Below, piece by piece: positions 1-6,595 of a stretch of DNA of 11,878 nt (the stretch's first letter is position 1; each line of letters opens with the position of its first letter). The stretch is from Singulisphaera sp. GP187 (GTDB lineage Bacteria > Pseudomonadota > Gammaproteobacteria > Burkholderiales > Burkholderiaceae_C). The stretch covers positions 1-11,878 of the forward strand of contig CALPYQ020000017.1 of assembly GCA_943327965.2 (NCBI GenBank), read 5' to 3'. Below the pieces are notes generated by a model, which saw nothing but the letters and a program-made list of their open reading frames with translations, was not told the DNA's origin and searched no databases. The position numbers and the translations under genes are program-made.

Positions 1-2
1 AA

Positions 3-923
3 ACAGAAACCGATGTCACGGCGCAGTGGAACCACCCGGCATGGTGGGTCAAGCTTTTGAAGAACGATCATCCGCAAGATTGGCAGGCTATGTTGCAAGC
101 CGCGCAAGGTGCGGCGCCCATGAGCTTGCGGGTCAATTTGCAGCATCATTCCGTTGCAGCTTATTTGGCGGCATTGGATGCGCAGGGCATTCAAGCCAAA
201 GCGGTCGGTCAGATGGGTGTCCAATTGGTCAAGGCAGTCCCCGTCCATCTGTTGCCAGGCTTTGATCAAGGCCATGCGTCGGTTCAAGATGCCGCGGCCC
301 AATTGGCGGCCCCCTTGTTGCTCAAGGGTCTGCAAAGCAACGCCCAGCCATTGAGACTGTTGGATGCCTGTGCTGCACCCGGGGGCAAAACAGGCCACTT
401 GTTGGAATATGCACCGCAAGCCCAGGTCTTGGCGCTGGATGTCGATCCACAACGCTGCGAAAGAATTCAGGACAATTTGGACCGGCTTCAGGTCAAAGCT
501 CAGGTGCTGGCCGCAGACGCTGCCAAGCCCGACACCTGGTGGGACGGTCAAGCCTTTGATGGTATTTTGTTAGACGCGCCTTGCACAGCTTCAGGCATTG
601 GCCGCAGACATCCCGATGTGCGTTGGCTGCGCCGCGAGTCCGATGTGCCGCAGTTGGCCGCCATTCAAAGCCAACTCTTGAAAGCCCTTTGGCCGCTGGT
701 CAAGCCGGGCGGGCGCTTGTTGTATTGCACCTGCTCCATCTTCAAGGCAGAGGGCGAAAGCCAAATTCAAACGTTTGTTCAACACAACACTGATGCCCTG
801 ATCTTGCCTTCTCCGGGGCATTTAACCCCCTCAAATGTCGTTTCTGATCCCAGTCTCCGCGACAATCAGATGGGTGAACATGACGGTTTTTATTACGCAC
901 TGCTGGAAAAGCGTTCAATGTGA
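3..923 (+). CDS. rsmB: 16S rRNA (cytosine-967-C5)-methyltransferase RsmB, 5'-truncated
   Basis: RsmB uses S-adenosylmethionine to methylate C5 of cytosine 967 in 16S rRNA, in the cytoplasm. The reading frame is open to the left edge, so the true start lies outside the window. About 306 codons are present against roughly 430 in the family, so most of the N-terminal NusB-like RNA-binding domain is missing. The TTG at 57 is an internal codon, because the residues before it (HPAWWVKLL) already match the family. Visible motifs are the SAM-binding DACAAPGGKT (from base 363), the acidic loop DVDPQR, DAPCTASGIGRRHPD with the cysteine used for product release (codon 582-584), and YCTCS with the catalytic nucleophile cysteine (codon 732-734). 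The C-terminal HDGFYYALL block is also typical. The stop sits beside the start region of the DUF4390 gene, which suggests co-transcription. The identification is secure from these motifs. Confidence 0.96.
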   Translation, partial: TETDVTAQWNHPAWWVKLLKNDHPQDWQAMLQAAQGAAPMSLRVNLQHHSVAAYLAALDAQGIQAKAVGQMGVQLVKAVPVHLLPGFDQGHASVQDAAAQLAAPLLLKGLQSNAQPLRLLDACAAPGGKTGHLLEYAPQAQVLALDVDPQRCERIQDNLDRLQVKAQVLAADAAKPDTWWDGQAFDGILLDAPCTASGIGRRHPDVRWLRRESDVPQLAAIQSQLLKALWPLVKPGGRLLYCTCSIFKAEGESQIQTFVQHNTDALILPSPGHLTPSNVVSDPSLRDNQMGEHDGFYYALLEKRSM

Positions 924-924
924 G

Positions 925-1578
925 TTGAATGGAACTTGGCGCACAAGCTCTGGGCTTCGTGCGCGCTGGCTTGGCGTGTTCATTTGCATGGCCATTTTCT
1001 TGTTCCTTGCAACTGGCTTAATCAGCCAGGCCCATGCCCAAACGCCCAACGTGCCTGGCGTTGAAGTGACAGAGCTTCGCTTAGAAAAGTCTGAGGGCGC
1101 CTTGCTGCTGCAAAGCAGCTTGCGTTTGGACCTTAGTGCCGTGGTGGAGGACGCCTTGCAAAAGGGCATGCCGCTCTACTTTGTTACCGAGGCCGAGATT
1201 ACCCGCGATCGCTGGTACTGGTATGACAAAAAAATCAGCACCGTTGCGCGCCATTACCGGCTGGCCTACCAACCCCTCACCCGCATGTGGCGTTTAAACG
1301 TGTCGCGTGAACCCATCGGCTCGGTGGGTTTGGCCAGCAGTTTGTCGCAAAGTTTTCAGACCTTACCGGAAGCCCTCTCGGCCATTCGCCGAACCGTCAA
1401 TTGGAAATTGGCCGATTTGACAGAACTCGACGGCGATAACAAATTCACCTTGATTTTCAAGTTTCGACTCGATGTTTCGCAATTGGCCAGACCCTTCCAA
1501 ATGACTGCGGGTAGCAATGCCGAATGGAATTTGGCCACCCAAAAAACCATCCGCTTCACTTCAGACATGGGCCGTTAA
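925..1578 (+). CDS. Exported DUF4390 domain protein of unknown function
   Basis: This is a small exported protein of the DUF4390 type, whose function is unknown. From the TTG at 925 it has 217 residues. A basic start with arginines near 6, 12 and 14 is followed by a hydrophobic stretch at about 15-33 and a signal-peptidase-like AHA-Q site near 38, so export to the periplasm is likely. The mature part looks beta-rich and includes a tryptophan/tyrosine-rich segment (DRWYWYDKK) and a late FKFRLDVSQLARPFQ segment. The start is uncertain: ATG at 835 or 880 would lengthen it, but those codons lie inside conserved rsmB sequence in another frame, so 925 is preferred despite a poor ribosome-binding site. 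It lies between rsmB and the NtrY-like kinase, and from memory this neighbourhood recurs in Burkholderiales. A link to the sensing domain of the kinase is inference only. Confidence 0.85.
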   Translation: MNGTWRTSSGLRARWLGVFICMAIFLFLATGLISQAHAQTPNVPGVEVTELRLEKSEGALLLQSSLRLDLSAVVEDALQKGMPLYFVTEAEITRDRWYWYDKKISTVARHYRLAYQPLTRMWRLNVSREPIGSVGLASSLSQSFQTLPEALSAIRRTVNWKLADLTELDGDNKFTLIFKFRLDVSQLARPFQMTAGSNAEWNLATQKTIRFTSDMGR

Positions 1579-1605
1579 CAGCTTGCGGCTTTGAAGACTG
1601 ATTCC

Positions 1606-3864
1606 ATGAACCGAAACAAAACAGAACGAATTGCGACGGGTGCTCAACCGTCTCGAACCGTGCGTTGGATGATCGGTGTCGGCGTCACCCTGATGTTGGT
1701 GTTGGGTTTGGTCTTGTTGGTGTTGCTCACGCAAGCCACGGGCAACAGGGCTTTGTACGATCGCAACTATGACCGCCTCTACACGGTCAACATGGTGGTG
1801 GCCGGCTTGTTGTTGGTGGGGCTCGTTTGGGGCGCGTCTCGCCTAATGATTCGCTTAAGGCAAGGGCAGTTTGGCTCACGCTTGCTGGTCAAACTGGCGG
1901 CTATTTTTGCGCTGGTTGGTTTGGTGCCAGGTGTCCTGATTTATGTGGTCTCTTACCAATTCGTGTCGCGTTCCATCGAAAGCTGGTTTGATGTCAAGGT
2001 CGAGGGCGCCTTGGTGGCCGGACTGAACCTGGGCCGCGTCACCTTGGACACACTCACTGGCGACCTGGCCAAGCAATCGCGTGTGGCCGCACAACAATTG
2101 GTCGACGTTCAAGAGGCCAGTGCCGCCATTGCCCTAGACCGTGTTCGGACTCAAATGGATGCCAGCGAAGCAGTTTTGTGGGCCCTCGATGGCAGGTTGA
2201 TTGCCAGTGCGGGCCCATCGCGATTTGCCGTTCGCCCTGAACGCCCCACTTCTGCGCAACTCAAACAAGTTCGCAGCAAACTCAGCCTGGAAATTGTGGA
2301 AGGCTTGGACGAAAACACGGGCATTTCAAATGGCCGCATCAAGGTGCTGACCTTGGTGCCACAGAACAGTTTTAACCTGAAGGACGACCCTTGGGTTTTG
2401 CAAATTTCACAGGAATTGCCTGCCACATTGGTGGCCAACGCGTTGGACGTGCAGTCGGCCAACCGCGAGTACCAAGAGCGAGCCTTGGCCAGAGAAGGCC
2501 TGCGCAAAATGTACATCGGCACGCTCACCTTGAGCCTCATCATGGCCGTGTTGGCGGCGGTCTTGATTGCCATGTTGCTGGGCAACCAGTTGGCGCGGCC
2601 TTTGTTGCTGCTGGCGCTGGGCATGCGACAAGTGGCTGCTGGCGATTTGTCGCCCAAATACACCCTGCAGGGCAAAGACGAGTTGGGTGGCCTAACCCGC
2701 TCTTTTGCCCAGATGACGCAGCAGTTGTCTGACGCCAGAAACGCCGTTGAGCGCAGCTTGAACCAATTGGATGCAGCACGCGGCAATTTACAGACCATTT
2801 TGGACAACCTCACCGCAGGTGTGATTGTGCTGAATGCGCAGGGCGTGATTCAGTCTTCCAATCCTGGTGCCACCCGAATTTTGAAAGTGCCATTGGCCGC
2901 GCACGAAAAAGCGTCCTTCATCAGCCTGCCCAATTTGCAAAATTTTGCGGTCGGGGTGCAAGAGCAGTTTGAATTGTTAAGTTCGGACAAAGACCGTCAC
3001 GAGCTGGACCACTGGCAAAAGTCTTTTGAAATTCATGCGTCTGGCCAAGGTTTAGAGGCCACTTCCGTCACCTTGGTGGCGCGTGGGGCCATCCTGCCGG
3101 ACGGTATGCGGCTATTGGTGTTTGACGACATTTCAGAAATTGTCTCGGCCCAGCGCTCGCAGGCCTGGGGCGAAGTAGCCCGCAGATTGGCCCATGAAAT
3201 TAAAAATCCGCTAACGCCTATTCAGCTTTCAGCAGAAAGGCTGGAGCGCAAACTCGACGGCAAATTGGCCGAATCCGACCAAACGGTCTTGTCCAAATCG
3301 GTCAAAACCATTGTGGACCAGGTGGACGCCATGAAGCGGTTGGTGAACGAGTTCAGGGATTACGCCCGACTGCCCTCGGCCGAACTCAACCCCTTGGACT
3401 TGAATGGCCTCATTCAAGACGTGATGGTGCTCTATGCGCAAGAGCCCACCGAAACAGCCACGCGTGCCCAGGTTATGACCGATTTGGATCCGACATTGCC
3501 CATGATTGAAGGCGATGCCCAGCAATTGCGCCAAGTGGTTCACAACCTCATTCAGAATGCCCAAGACGCCAGCGAGGCACATGCCAAGGTGACCCTCACC
3601 ACGCGCTGGAGCCCGGCACGCAAAAGGGTTAAATTGACCGTCACCGACGAAGGGCCAGGGTTTGCTGCCAATATCCTGCAAAGGGCGTTCGAGCCCTACG
3701 TCACCACCAAGGCCAAAGGTACCGGTTTGGGCTTGGCCGTGGTGAAGAAAATTGCCGACGAACATGGCGCCCGTTTGGACATTGCCAACCTGCTTGAAGA
3801 TGGGGTGGTCAAAGGGGCCCAAGTGTCGTTATCATTCAGTGTCGAGAAGCTAGCGCAAAGCTAA
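1606..3864 (+). CDS. ntrY: NtrY-family membrane sensor histidine kinase
   Basis: This is a membrane histidine kinase expected to autophosphorylate and pass phosphate to the response regulator encoded next. From ATG 1606 it has 752 residues. Membrane segments lie near 22-43, 61-80 and 96-118, followed by a periplasmic stretch of about 185 residues, a fourth segment near 304-326, a HAMP linker to about 380, and a PAS domain around 396-505. The H-box RRLAHEIKNPLTPIQ carries the phospho-acceptor His530. The ATPase domain shows an N-box (HNLIQNAQD, 646-654), G1 (DEGPGF, 681-686) and G2 (GTGLGL, 705-710). Length and domain order fit NtrY. The TTG at 1591 is an alternative start, but only ATG 1606 has a GAAG about nine bases upstream. 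It begins 27 bases after the DUF4390 stop. In other bacteria NtrY is tied to nitrogen or redox/oxygen control; the signal here cannot be read from sequence. Confidence 0.93.
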   Translation: MNRNKTERIATGAQPSRTVRWMIGVGVTLMLVLGLVLLVLLTQATGNRALYDRNYDRLYTVNMVVAGLLLVGLVWGASRLMIRLRQGQFGSRLLVKLAAIFALVGLVPGVLIYVVSYQFVSRSIESWFDVKVEGALVAGLNLGRVTLDTLTGDLAKQSRVAAQQLVDVQEASAAIALDRVRTQMDASEAVLWALDGRLIASAGPSRFAVRPERPTSAQLKQVRSKLSLEIVEGLDENTGISNGRIKVLTLVPQNSFNLKDDPWVLQISQELPATLVANALDVQSANREYQERALAREGLRKMYIGTLTLSLIMAVLAAVLIAMLLGNQLARPLLLLALGMRQVAAGDLSPKYTLQGKDELGGLTRSFAQMTQQLSDARNAVERSLNQLDAARGNLQTILDNLTAGVIVLNAQGVIQSSNPGATRILKVPLAAHEKASFISLPNLQNFAVGVQEQFELLSSDKDRHELDHWQKSFEIHASGQGLEATSVTLVARGAILPDGMRLLVFDDISEIVSAQRSQAWGEVARRLAHEIKNPLTPIQLSAERLERKLDGKLAESDQTVLSKSVKTIVDQVDAMKRLVNEFRDYARLPSAELNPLDLNGLIQDVMVLYAQEPTETATRAQVMTDLDPTLPMIEGDAQQLRQVVHNLIQNAQDASEAHAKVTLTTRWSPARKRVKLTVTDEGPGFAANILQRAFEPYVTTKAKGTGLGLAVVKKIADEHGARLDIANLLEDGVVKGAQVSLSFSVEKLAQS

Positions 3865-3946
3865 GATCAGTGTCAGCTTCTTGTGAGAAAAATAAGTCCC
3901 AATTAAGCGACAATCAAGCAGCAAATTAGAGGCAAGCAAGCGCAAC

Positions 3947-4618
3947 ATGGCAAATATATTGGTGGTGGATGACGAGTTGGGAATTCGCGATTTGCTGTCG
4001 GAAATCCTAAACGACGAAGGTCATACGGTTGAACTGGCCGAAAACGCTGCGCAGGCACGCGAGGCTCGTCAGCGCATGCGCCCCGACTTGGTGTTGCTAG
4101 ACATTTGGATGCCAGACACCGATGGCGTCACCTTGCTCAAAGAATGGTCCACAGGTGGCTTGCTCAATATGCCCGTCATCATGATGAGTGGCCATGCCAC
4201 CATCGATACTGCGGTCGACGCCATTCGAATTGGCGCGCAGGCCTTTTTAGAAAAACCCATCACCTTGCAAAAACTGCTCAAAACCGTTGAGCAAGGTTTG
4301 GCGCGTGAACAAGTTCGGCAGGCCGCTGCAGCTTACCAAGCTGCTCAAGCGGCGCCGGGTCATGCTGCGGTTGTCCAAGCCAATGTGGCGGTTGGTGTCG
4401 AAGCACCGCCCCAGGTGTCTCAAACATTTGACCTTGACTTGCCCTTGCGCGATGCCCGCGATGCGTTTGAAAAAGCCTACTTCGAGTTTCACCTCACCAA
4501 CGAAGGCGGCTCTATGACGCGCGTGGCCGACAAAACAGGGCTTGAGCGAACACACCTTTACCGCAAACTCAAGCAGTTAGGCGTGGACCTCACCAAGGGC
4601 AAGCGCAGCGGCGCTTGA
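3947..4618 (+). CDS. NtrX-like response regulator: receiver plus Fis-type HTH, no AAA+ domain
   Basis: This 223-residue DNA-binding response regulator is the likely partner of the NtrY-like kinase. The receiver domain (about 1-120) has the acidic pocket Asp8/Asp9, phospho-acceptor Asp52 in LLDIWMP, Ser81 in MMSGHA, and Lys103 in LEKP. An alanine- and glutamine-rich linker (about 121-165) leads to a C-terminal Fis-type helix-turn-helix (LRDARDAFEKAYFEFHL, then ERTHLYRKLKQLGVD), which closely resembles the end of NtrX. The central AAA+ sigma-54-interaction domain of full NtrX (about 450 residues in total) is absent: there are no Walker or GAFTGA motifs. It therefore resembles RegA/PrrA in architecture and should act without remodelling sigma-54 polymerase. 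An 82-base gap separates it from the kinase gene. An AGAGG at 3928-3932 lies 14 bases before the ATG, which is far for a ribosome-binding site. No frameshift or stop scar is visible. Confidence 0.9.
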   Translation: MANILVVDDELGIRDLLSEILNDEGHTVELAENAAQAREARQRMRPDLVLLDIWMPDTDGVTLLKEWSTGGLLNMPVIMMSGHATIDTAVDAIRIGAQAFLEKPITLQKLLKTVEQGLAREQVRQAAAAYQAAQAAPGHAAVVQANVAVGVEAPPQVSQTFDLDLPLRDARDAFEKAYFEFHLTNEGGSMTRVADKTGLERTHLYRKLKQLGVDLTKGKRSGA

Positions 4619-4658
4619 ATGCGCCACTTGGTGTGCGCCGTTCAGCTTGCGTTTTTTT
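4601..4658 (+). terminator. Possible terminator after the NtrX-like gene (overlapping hairpins, displaced T-run)
   Basis: Three short inverted repeats overlap around the stop codon: AAGCGC/GCGCTT at 4601-4616 with a four-base loop, GGCGC/GCGCC at 4610-4625, and GCGCCAC/GTGTGCGC at 4621-4638 with one bulged base. A run of seven T lies at 4652-4658. The T-run is about 13 bases past the last stem, too far for a classical intrinsic terminator, so this is only a candidate end for the left transcription unit before the LytS-type kinase. Confidence 0.25.
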
Positions 4659-4752
4659 CAATTCAGCACGCCCTTTTCACCATTCGTCGCAAACCGCGTG
4701 CAATGGACAAATTAAGTTTTTACATTAGGCCCATTCCAAACAGCGAGGCCTT

Positions 4753-5694
4753 ATGACCACTCCCAATACAACCCCTCCTTCAACATTTGCTGCCTTGTGG
4801 CGCGAATTCAAAGGCATCGTCCATGTCTATGCCAAATGGTTGGTCAGCATCAGCTGGGCACTGTTTGCTGGCATATCTTTTGTACTGCTAATCGCCTTTG
4901 GCATGATCAATTTGGATGGACTTGCCGTTTTGATGGTTTTGACTTCGATTGTGATCAAGGCCAGTTTCAAGCAACAAATTCAAGCCGAAGAAAAAGCCAC
5001 TGCCGCCACCTACTTGGCCGAAGCTGAACAACTCAAGCGCCAATTGGTCGAGGCACGCATGGCCGCCATGCAAGCGCAAGTTGAGCCGCATTTCTTGTTC
5101 AACACATTGGCCTCGATCGATCACCTGATTGAAACCGATCCTGCACGCGCCAGTTTGATGCAAAAAAGTTTGATTGCATTGCTGCGCGCTACGCTGCCCG
5201 CAATGCGCGAGACCACTGCCAATACAGTGGCTTATTTGGGTCAAGAGTTGGCCATCATTCGGCCTTACTTGGACATTCAAAAAATGCGCATGGAAGATCG
5301 CTTGGATATTGTGTGGGACATTCCTGAAGGTTTAAAGTCCGCCGAAATGCCCAGCATGATGGTGCTCAGCTTGGTTGAAAATTCTTTCAAGCACGGCTTA
5401 GAACCCAAGGCCGAAGGCGGTAAGTTGGTGCTGCGCGCAGAAGTGTCGCATGGCAAATTGTTAATCACTGTCAAAGACTCGGGCGTGGGTTATTTTCCCG
5501 CCGACGCAACTGGCCCCTCCGAAAAATCGACCGGCTTTGGTTTGAAAAACATCAAAGACAGATTGAGCCTCATCTATGGCGATCAAGCCAGCTTCAGCAT
5601 CAGGGCCTTAGAAGCCTTTGAAGGCTCGGGCACCTTGGCGCAAATTTCGGTCCCATACAAAGCCGCGCCCTTGGATGCGGCGCAAAGCGTCTAA
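4753..5694 (+). CDS. LytS/AlgZ-type sensor histidine kinase (His_kinase family)
   Basis: This 313-residue inner-membrane histidine kinase belongs to the LytS/YehU/AlgZ group, whose partners are LytTR regulators. Two hydrophobic segments (about 28-52 and 53-70) with almost no loop between them anchor it. A helical, probably coiled-coil region (about 72-110) leads to the signature EPHFLFNTL with phospho-acceptor His113. The ATPase half shows VENSFKHG (Asn210), KDSGVG (241-246) and STGFGLKNIKDRL (from 259), all usual for the family. There is no visible extracellular sensing domain, so the signal may be sensed in the membrane or delivered by a partner. A GAGG at 4745-4748 lies four bases before the ATG and supports this start. 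The cognate regulator follows after 11 bases, so the pair is almost certainly one operon. AlgZ-like is the nearest named type I can suggest, without enough support for a gene symbol. Confidence 0.92.
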   Translation: MTTPNTTPPSTFAALWREFKGIVHVYAKWLVSISWALFAGISFVLLIAFGMINLDGLAVLMVLTSIVIKASFKQQIQAEEKATAATYLAEAEQLKRQLVEARMAAMQAQVEPHFLFNTLASIDHLIETDPARASLMQKSLIALLRATLPAMRETTANTVAYLGQELAIIRPYLDIQKMRMEDRLDIVWDIPEGLKSAEMPSMMVLSLVENSFKHGLEPKAEGGKLVLRAEVSHGKLLITVKDSGVGYFPADATGPSEKSTGFGLKNIKDRLSLIYGDQASFSIRALEAFEGSGTLAQISVPYKAAPLDAAQSV

Positions 5695-5705
5695 GCCTGT
5701 TGTTT

Positions 5706-6572
5706 ATGAACAGTTTGCCAGTCAAAACACCCAGGGCTGTCATTGCAGACGATGAGCGGCTGATGCGCGATCAACTTCGCGCTAGGTTGCAGCAAGTGTG
5801 GCCAGAACTGGAGATTGTGGCCGAAGCCAAAAATGGATTGGAAGCGGTTCAAGCCGTGAAGGACCATCAACCCGATGTGGTTTTTTTAGACATCAGAATG
5901 CCAGGTCTAACGGGGGTTGAAGCTGCCAAAGAGATTGCACAACTCGACTTGGGTGAAGAAGCCTTGCTGCCCGAAATGGTCTTTATTACGGCCTATGACC
6001 AATATGCCATTGAGGCATTTGAGCAAGGTGTGGTGGACTATGTGTTGAAGCCCGCCGAAATTGAAAGGCTGCAAAGAACCGTTGAAAGATTGAAGTTGCG
6101 CTTGGTCCAAAGAATGCAAGATGCTCAAGACACTGTCATCGACCAGAGCTCTTTTCAAGAGGGTCCTACCAATCCAGCCATTTCAGATCACTCGGTTCAA
6201 AAATCACTGCACATGTTGGCGGCACAGATCACGGGCAAACCAGCGCAATATTTGTCGTGGCTTCAAGCAGGTGTGGGTCAATCCATTCAGTTAATACCGG
6301 TCGACCAAATTCTGTATTGCATGAGCGATGACAAATACACACGCGTGCAAACGGCCAAGCGAGAGTTTCTAATTCGCAAACCCATTCGTGAATTGGTGGA
6401 AGAGTTGAACCCTTCCATTTTTTTGCAAATTCACCGCAGCACCTTGGTCAATTTGAATGCCATTGAAGGGGTGGTGCGCGACGAACGTGGCCGTCAGGAA
6501 GTCATCATCAAAGAGCGGTCAGAAAAACTGCAAGTTAGCCGATCTGCCGCGCCACTGTTTCGGGCCATGTAG
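5706..6572 (+). CDS. LytTR-domain response regulator (AlgR/LytR type)
   Basis: This 288-residue response regulator is the evident partner of the LytS-type kinase just upstream. The receiver (about 9-130) shows the acidic pair Asp15/Asp16 in IADDE, phospho-acceptor Asp62 in FLDIRMPG, Thr95 in FITAYD, and Lys115 in YVLKPAE. A linker of about 50 residues separates it from a LytTR DNA-binding domain (about 182-285) with the typical ILYCMSDDKYTRV, FLIRKPIREL and FLQIHRSTLVNL blocks. LytTR proteins bind direct repeats in promoters rather than using a helix-turn-helix. The protein is longer than AlgR (about 248 residues), mainly in the linker. ATG 5706 is chosen; an in-frame TTG at 5700 is possible and neither has a clear ribosome-binding site, so translation may be coupled to the kinase. 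It runs head-on towards motB, with 23 bases between the two stops. Its target genes cannot be seen here. Confidence 0.92.
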   Translation: MNSLPVKTPRAVIADDERLMRDQLRARLQQVWPELEIVAEAKNGLEAVQAVKDHQPDVVFLDIRMPGLTGVEAAKEIAQLDLGEEALLPEMVFITAYDQYAIEAFEQGVVDYVLKPAEIERLQRTVERLKLRLVQRMQDAQDTVIDQSSFQEGPTNPAISDHSVQKSLHMLAAQITGKPAQYLSWLQAGVGQSIQLIPVDQILYCMSDDKYTRVQTAKREFLIRKPIRELVEELNPSIFLQIHRSTLVNLNAIEGVVRDERGRQEVIIKERSEKLQVSRSAAPLFRAM

Positions 6573-6582
6573 CGCTGCAAAA

Positions 6583-6592
6583 AGGCATGCCT
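6583..6592. repeat. Perfect 10-base palindrome in the convergent gap
   Basis: AGGCATGCCT is a perfect palindrome in the 23-base gap between the LytTR regulator stop and the motB stop. As RNA it could form only a three-pair stem around a four-base loop, so it is unlikely to be a strong terminator by itself. No T-run follows on either strand. Confidence 0.35.
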
Positions 6593-6595
6593 CGA

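Noticed and set aside
26..265. 79-codon + strand open frame at the left edge
   Set aside because: It overlaps rsmB in another frame, has no recognisable domain, and the rsmB frame carries all conserved motifs here.
2151..2813. 220-codon - strand open frame inside the NtrY gene
   Set aside because: It is fully antisense to a kinase coding region with intact domains; composition looks like a mirrored frame (many Ser, Arg, Cys) and no domain is visible.
3229..3822. 197-codon - strand open frame across the kinase ATPase region
   Set aside because: It lies opposite the H-box, N-box and G-box codons of NtrY and shows no family resemblance of its own.
4712..4735. TTAAGTTT followed by GCCCATT upstream of the LytS-type kinase, resembling a sigma-28 promoter
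   Set aside because: The spacing is nine bases instead of eleven and the second box matches poorly, so I do not call it a promoter.
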